DNA of 16,127 bases, from the NCBI GenBank assembly GCA_902472225.1, contig CABRNB010000066.1, positions 1 to 16,127 on the forward strand. The letters run 5' to 3'. A program made the translations under genes and the position numbers. This document shows positions 13,148-16,127 of the stretch, piece by piece. Position 1 is the first letter of the stretch. Each line of letters opens with the position of its first letter. The notes under the pieces were generated by a model that saw nothing but the letters and a program-made list of their open reading frames with translations, ran no database searches and was not told the origin of the DNA. Origin of the DNA: Caccousia sp900752115 (GTDB taxonomy: Bacteria; Bacillota; Clostridia; Oscillospirales; Acutalibacteraceae).

Positions 13148-14680
13148 ATGAAAAACGAAGCGGTTCTGATTCTGGATTTCGGCGGCCAGTACAGCCAGTT
13201 GATTGCCCGCCGTGTCCGTGACCTGAACGTGTACTGCGAAATCAAGCCTTACCGCATGCCAGCGGCGGAGATTCAGGCAGCAGGGTATCGCGGTGTGATT
13301 TTCTCAGGCGGTCCGAACTCCGTTTACGGAGAGAATGCTCCGGTCTGTGATAAAGATATTTTTGCTCTCGGTATCCCCGTACTGGGCATCTGTTATGGCG
13401 CACAGCTCATGGCGTACAGTCTGGGCGGCAAAGTCTGTCCGAGCGAGATTCGCGAGTATGGCAAGACGCCGGTTCGCTTTGAGAAGAGCGTGCTTTTTGA
13501 CGGCTTGGATGAGACATCTGTCTGTTGGATGAGCCATACGGATTACATTGCGGAGGTACCGCAGGGCTTCCGTGTAACAGCGGTCAGCGATGACTGCCCA
13601 ACTGCCGCCATGGAGTGTGCAGAGAGAAAACTCTATGCATTCCAGTTCCACCCCGAGGTGGAACACACTGTTTGCGGCGGAGATATGCTGCGCCGTTTTC
13701 TCTATGATGTGTGCGGTTGTTCGGGCGATTGGCGAATGGATGCTTTTGCGGCGGAAACGATCCGTGCAATTCGTGAGAAGGTAGGGGAGAAGAAGGTCCT
13801 CTGCGCCCTTTCCGGCGGCGTGGACTCCTCTGTGGCCGCAGTATTGATGCATAAGGCGATTGGCAAAAATCTTGTATGTATTTTTGTTGACCATGGTCTG
13901 CTGCGTAAGAACGAAGGCGACGATGTGGAGCGAGTCTTCCGCCGCCAGTTCGATATGAACTTGATTCGCGTGAACGCAAAGGATCGTTTCCTGCAGCGTC
14001 TGGCGGGGGTCAGCGATCCGGAGCGTAAGCGCAAAATCATCGGCGAGGAATTTATCCGTGTCTTTGAGGAGGAGTCTTCGAAGCTCGGAAAGATAGAGTT
14101 CCTCTGCCAGGGCACGATCTATCCCGATGTGGTCGAGAGTGGTACGGGAGAGGCTGCCGTGATTAAGAGCCATCACAATGTCGGTGGTCTGCCGAAGGAT
14201 GTAGGCTTTGAAGGAATTATTGAGCCTCTGCGTGATCTGTTTAAGGACGAGGTACGCCGCGTCGGCATTGAGCTCGGTATCCCGAGTCCGATGGTTTGGC
14301 GTCAGCCCTTCCCGGGTCCCGGTCTTGCCATCCGCGTCCTTGGAGCAATTGATGAGGAAAAGCTTGAGATTGTTCGTGAGGCGGACGCTATCTTCCGTGA
14401 GGAGGTTGCTTCTGCAGGCCTCGAGCGTTCCATCAGCCAGTACTTTGCTGTCCTCACAGGCGTGCGTTCCGTCGGCGTGATGGGAGACGGCCGCACTTAT
14501 GACTACACGGTTGCCCTGCGCGGCGTCACCACTGCAGATTTTATGACGGTGGATTGGGCTCGCATCCCGTATGACGTCCTTGAGAAGGTTTCTCACCGGA
14601 TTGTCAATGAGGTTCAGCATGTGAATCGTGTGGTGTATGATATTACGAGTAAGCCGCCGGCTACAATAGAATGGGAGTAA
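13148..14680 (+). CDS. guaA: GMP synthase (glutamine-hydrolysing)
   Basis: GuaA aminates XMP to GMP with ATP and glutamine. The 510-residue protein has an N-terminal class I glutamine amidotransferase domain (about 1-195) with triad C82 in GICYGAQLM, H168 and E170 in FHPEVEHT. The ATP pyrophosphatase domain starts with the PP-loop SGGVDSS (222-228), and the C-terminal dimerisation domain runs from PFPGPGLAIRVLG to KPPATIEWE. Start choice: the frame is open back into glmS (an ATG at 13061), but that extension is not family-like. GGAGGA (13137-13142) is 5 nt before the ATG at 13148 and only 2 nt before the ATG at 13145, so MKNEAVLILDFGGQ is preferred. It is the last large gene of the purA-glmS-guaA group. 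Confidence 0.96.
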   Translation: MKNEAVLILDFGGQYSQLIARRVRDLNVYCEIKPYRMPAAEIQAAGYRGVIFSGGPNSVYGENAPVCDKDIFALGIPVLGICYGAQLMAYSLGGKVCPSEIREYGKTPVRFEKSVLFDGLDETSVCWMSHTDYIAEVPQGFRVTAVSDDCPTAAMECAERKLYAFQFHPEVEHTVCGGDMLRRFLYDVCGCSGDWRMDAFAAETIRAIREKVGEKKVLCALSGGVDSSVAAVLMHKAIGKNLVCIFVDHGLLRKNEGDDVERVFRRQFDMNLIRVNAKDRFLQRLAGVSDPERKRKIIGEEFIRVFEEESSKLGKIEFLCQGTIYPDVVESGTGEAAVIKSHHNVGGLPKDVGFEGIIEPLRDLFKDEVRRVGIELGIPSPMVWRQPFPGPGLAIRVLGAIDEEKLEIVREADAIFREEVASAGLERSISQYFAVLTGVRSVGVMGDGRTYDYTVALRGVTTADFMTVDWARIPYDVLEKVSHRIVNEVQHVNRVVYDITSKPPATIEWE

Positions 14681-14705
14681 TTTCAGAGGCCCGGAGAAGT
14701 TTGAT

Positions 14706-14768
14706 ATGACTGGCTTTTTGAAGGATTATGGCTCTCTGTGGCAACGGTTTGGCATTATACTTCTATAA
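14706..14768 (+). CDS. Possible 20-residue ORF after guaA
   Basis: ATG at 14706 has GGAGAAG (14693-14699) 6 nt upstream and encodes MTGFLKDYGSLWQRFGIILL, then TAA, 10 bp before a strong terminator. I do not recognise it. The sequence looks like the N-terminal start of a larger, membrane-type protein, so it may be a remnant left by a deletion, a true microprotein, or chance. Confidence 0.22.
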   Translation: MTGFLKDYGSLWQRFGIILL

Positions 14769-14778
14769 TTCATATAAG

Positions 14779-14817
14779 AAAGAGCTAACAGATTTTTGTA
14801 TCTGTTAGCTCTTTTTT
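14779..14817 (+). terminator. Strong terminator after guaA
   Basis: A perfect 15-bp stem AAAGAGCTAACAGAT (14779-14793) / ATCTGTTAGCTCTTT (14800-14814), a 6-nt TTTTGT loop and a T run (14812-14817). It closes the purine/amino-sugar gene group and marks the change to decayed DNA. Confidence 0.93.
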
Positions 14818-14828
14818 CTTAAACACAT

Positions 14829-14858
14829 TTGATAAGACATGTAATGAAAACTTACATG
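14829..14858 (+). promoter_or_regulatory. Promoter and overlapping operator-like dyad of the flavin reductase pseudogene
   Basis: TTGATA (14829-14834), a 17-bp spacer and TTACAT (14852-14857). The perfect inverted repeat CATGTAA (14838-14844) / TTACATG (14852-14858), centre 7 nt, covers the spacer and the -10. Binding there would block transcription. Flavin reductase genes often lie beside HxlR or MarR type regulators; no regulator gene is present in this window. Confidence 0.5.
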
Positions 14859-14968
14859 GATTTTGGTTGTTAGCAAAACACAACGGATTGGTCTCAAATG
14901 GATTTATTGTGAAATAGCAGAGTCAGGACTACAGGTGTTTTTGAAACCCTCGAAAGGAGTCAATGATA

Positions 14969-15546
14969 ATGTCAAAGAATTTGGGCGTCAAGCCGTACTT
15001 GTTTCCTATGCCGACTTACATGATCGGTATCTACAACGAAAATAATACGGTTGATGTGATGATGATGGGATAGGGAAAATTTGCGCCGAAGATATGGTTG
15101 CGCTGAATCTGGAGGCCGAACACAAAACAGTATCCAATCTTCAAGCCAGAAAAGCGTTTACCTTGGCTGTTCCCGGAACTGATACGCTGAGAGAATGTGT
15201 TTTTTGGAATCGACAGTTCCAACAAGATGGCAGACAAATTTGAGCGTACCGGACTTCGCGCCGTCAAAAGTGAACGGGTAGACGCTCCTGTTATTACTGA
15301 ATACCCGCTCACATTGGAGTGTGAAGTTGTGAAGATACAGTCTCACAGCCCTATGGTTTGCGGGTGCTGGGGAAGATTGTGAATGTGATTGCCGACGACA
15401 AAGTTTTGGACGATGCCGGAAAGATCGATGCTGGAAAACTCCATGCTTTTACTTTTGATCAAATACAAATGGGGTACTATGCTGTTGGAGAAAAAACCGG
15501 TCGGGCGTGGTATAACGGTGCCGGCCTAATGAAGAATGAGAGATGA
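14969..15546 (+). pseudogene. Flavin reductase-like (flavoredoxin family) pseudogene
   Basis: The reading frame begins well: AAAGGAG (14953-14959) lies 9 nt before the ATG, and the N-terminus MSKNLGVKPYLFPMPTYMIG is typical of FMN-binding flavin reductase/flavoredoxin proteins. It is then broken. A TAG (15071-15073) stands where the family has Trp (VMNMAWGG type segment). The frame shifts just after it, with ICAEDMVALNLE-like sequence resuming from 15082. It shifts again near 15199, resuming with FFGIDSSNKMADKFERTGL, and a third time near 15350, resuming with YGLRVLGKIVNV. The last part ends QMGYYAVGEKTGRAWYNGAG and stops at 15544-15546. Joined, the pieces give a near full-length protein of about 190 residues, so this is a recent pseudogene with small lesions rather than a fragment. 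Sequencing error is an alternative but four lesions in 580 bp make it unlikely. Confidence 0.85.
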
Positions 15547-15584
15547 ATGAAAAATTGTTATCTGAAAACGACAGACTCCGATGA
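15543..15584 (+). CDS. 13-codon remnant overlapping the flavin reductase stop
   Basis: An ATG at 15543 overlaps the pseudogene stop in an ATGA arrangement and encodes MNEKLLSENDRLR before TGA. That TGA itself overlaps the ATG of the next frame at 15581, again as ATGA. It may be the start of a formerly coupled second gene, now broken; no family is recognised. Confidence 0.2.
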   Translation: MNEKLLSENDRLR

Positions 15585-15799
15585 ATGAGAAATCATCTGC
15601 TTTTGGGGTGACGGTAGAGGACTGCAAATTTGACGTTGCAGTTGTTGAACGCGGTTACCTGATGGAGTGCATTTGTTTTGAGAGAAAGCAGAGCTGCGTG
15701 ATGAATGGCGGCATTAGTCATACGGGTGACGCCGCGGGAAAGTCGCGGTTCCGGCAAGCCTTAGAACATGGAAAATTATTTCATGAATGTGCGGAATGA
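15581..15799 (+). CDS. Unrecognised 72-residue ORF in decayed region
   Basis: Begins MNEKSSAFGVTVEDCKFDVA and ends LEHGKLFHECAE. It has four cysteines, mixed charge, no membrane segment and no motif I can name. There is no good Shine-Dalgarno before 15581. A second frame in the same area (from 15768, with an internal TAA at 15822) continues as NPMSKGISSTDEQ and stops at about 15899, which suggests that a longer gene has been broken by frameshifts here. I treat it as a probable gene remnant of unknown origin. Confidence 0.2.
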   Translation: MNEKSSAFGVTVEDCKFDVAVVERGYLMECICFERKQSCVMNGGISHTGDAAGKSRFRQALEHGKLFHECAE

Positions 15800-15925
15800 A
15801 CGGGGATGGGCGGCACAAAAGTAAACTGTAACGGGTAATCCAATGTCCAAAGGCATCTCTTCAACGGATGAACAAGATTCAGGCGCATGTAAAAAGTAAT
15901 TGTCTGTCTGTAAAGCAATATTGTG

Positions 15926-15967
15926 GTCTGTTGAAAGTTTAATAAAATTTTCGGCAGACTTTCTATT
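15926..15967 (+). terminator. Possible terminator in decayed region
   Basis: An 11-bp stem, GTCTGTTGAAA (15926-15936) with TTTCGGCAGAC (15949-15959), has two G-U pairs and a 12-nt AU-rich loop, followed by TTTCTATT. The U tail is interrupted, so the function is doubtful. It may once have ended the flavin reductase transcript. Confidence 0.35.
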
Positions 15968-16000
15968 ACACAAAATCTATAGCTTTTTGGTTAAAGAAGG

Positions 16001-16039
16001 TATAATATCAATATTGCAATCGGTTGTAGAAAGAATTAA
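16001..16039 (+). other. AT-rich flank before the putative IS
   Basis: TATAAT (16001-16006) looks like a -10 box but has no -35 at proper distance. It is followed by the 8-bp palindrome CAATATTG. This may be the promoter region of a gene that was separated by the insertion at about 16040. Confidence 0.2.
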
Positions 16040-16127
16040 GGCAACACCGCACAAAGAAAAAATATGATATAATAATACTATGGATAAGCAGATGAGTCTG
16101 TCGGGCCTGAGCGATGAATTGAGCCAG
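16040..16127 (+). mobile_element. Left end of a putative insertion sequence (truncated by window)
   Basis: GGCAACACCGCACAAAG (16040-16056) resembles, from memory, a terminal inverted repeat seen next to IS5-family-like transposase genes in gut Clostridia. Only 23 bp later a reading frame opens at 16080, close to the end as in compact IS elements. The right end, its inverted repeat and any target-site duplication lie outside the window, so the boundary and family are provisional. Confidence 0.5.
16080..16127 (+). CDS. Putative IS transposase, N-terminal 16 residues only
   Basis: ATG at 16080 opens MDKQMSLSGLSDELSQ, still open at the window end. The N-terminus resembles IS5-like transposases of gut Firmicutes, which begin with a similar MSL.DL..ELSQ segment before a region rich in Lys and an IIPW motif. 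That later part is not visible, so the call is weak. There is no clear Shine-Dalgarno; TATAAT at 16068-16073 lies 6 bp before the ATG. Confidence 0.45.
   Translation, partial: MDKQMSLSGLSDELSQ

Noticed and set aside
13304..14620. Minus-strand open frame (438 codons) opposite guaA
   Set aside because: guaA is certain in this interval; the antisense protein shows no motif and no ribosome binding site.
15776..15973. Minus-strand frame of 65 codons in the decayed region
   Set aside because: No ribosome binding site or known motif, and it overlaps the hairpin at 15926-15959.
1..16127. CRISPR arrays, tRNA or rRNA genes, phage structural genes, toxin-antitoxin pairs
   Set aside because: No direct repeat arrays, cloverleaf sequences or recognisable proteins of these kinds were seen on either strand.

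Overview
The window looks like chromosomal DNA from a low-GC-phylum (Firmicutes/Bacillota) anaerobe of class Clostridia, probably a gut Oscillospirales/Ruminococcaceae-like bacterium. The signs are a Bacillus-type GSI-alpha glutamine synthetase, a WalJ/YycJ-like hydrolase next to RlmH, strong AGGAGG-type ribosome binding sites, TTG start codons, sigma-A promoters, U-tailed terminators and a PurA of the divergent clostridial type. The taxonomic call is inference from gene families; no rRNA gene is present. Most of the window is ordinary housekeeping DNA. I did not find a convincing new multi-gene system. The interesting material is in regulatory RNA and operator-like DNA, two divergent purine enzymes, and a decaying segment at the right end.

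Layout. (1) 1-684: 3' part of a G5 + M23 cell-wall peptidase, followed by two terminator-like hairpins. (2) 925-3859: a sigma-A promoter, a roughly 250-nt structured leader, then murA (TTG start), a WalJ-like metallo-beta-lactamase-fold gene and rlmH, closed by a terminator. (3) 4013-5559: gdhA, the only minus-strand gene, converging on rlmH and diverging from glnA. (4) 5468-5834: a regulatory region shared by gdhA and glnA, with a promoter in each direction, several dyads and a terminator-like hairpin placed just before the glnA ribosome binding site. (5) 5835-8284: glnA, dapF (TTG start), a possible small ORF and a terminator. (6) 8407-14817: purB, a GC-rich terminator-like hairpin, then purA, glmS and guaA closely spaced on one strand, ending in a 15-bp perfect-stem terminator. 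(7) 14821-16127: AT-richer decaying DNA. It holds a flavin reductase pseudogene that still has a promoter, operator-like dyad and Shine-Dalgarno, then unrecognised fragments, then what looks like the left end of an insertion sequence running off the window.

How the genes relate. GdhA and GlnA make glutamate and glutamine from ammonium. Downstream lie two glutamine amidotransferases (GlmS for amino sugars, GuaA for GMP) and the aspartate-using PurA/PurB pair for AMP. DapF and MurA feed peptidoglycan together with the GlmS product. The window is thus centred on nitrogen assimilation and its spending on purines and cell wall. Coordinated control is an inference from layout, not something shown here.
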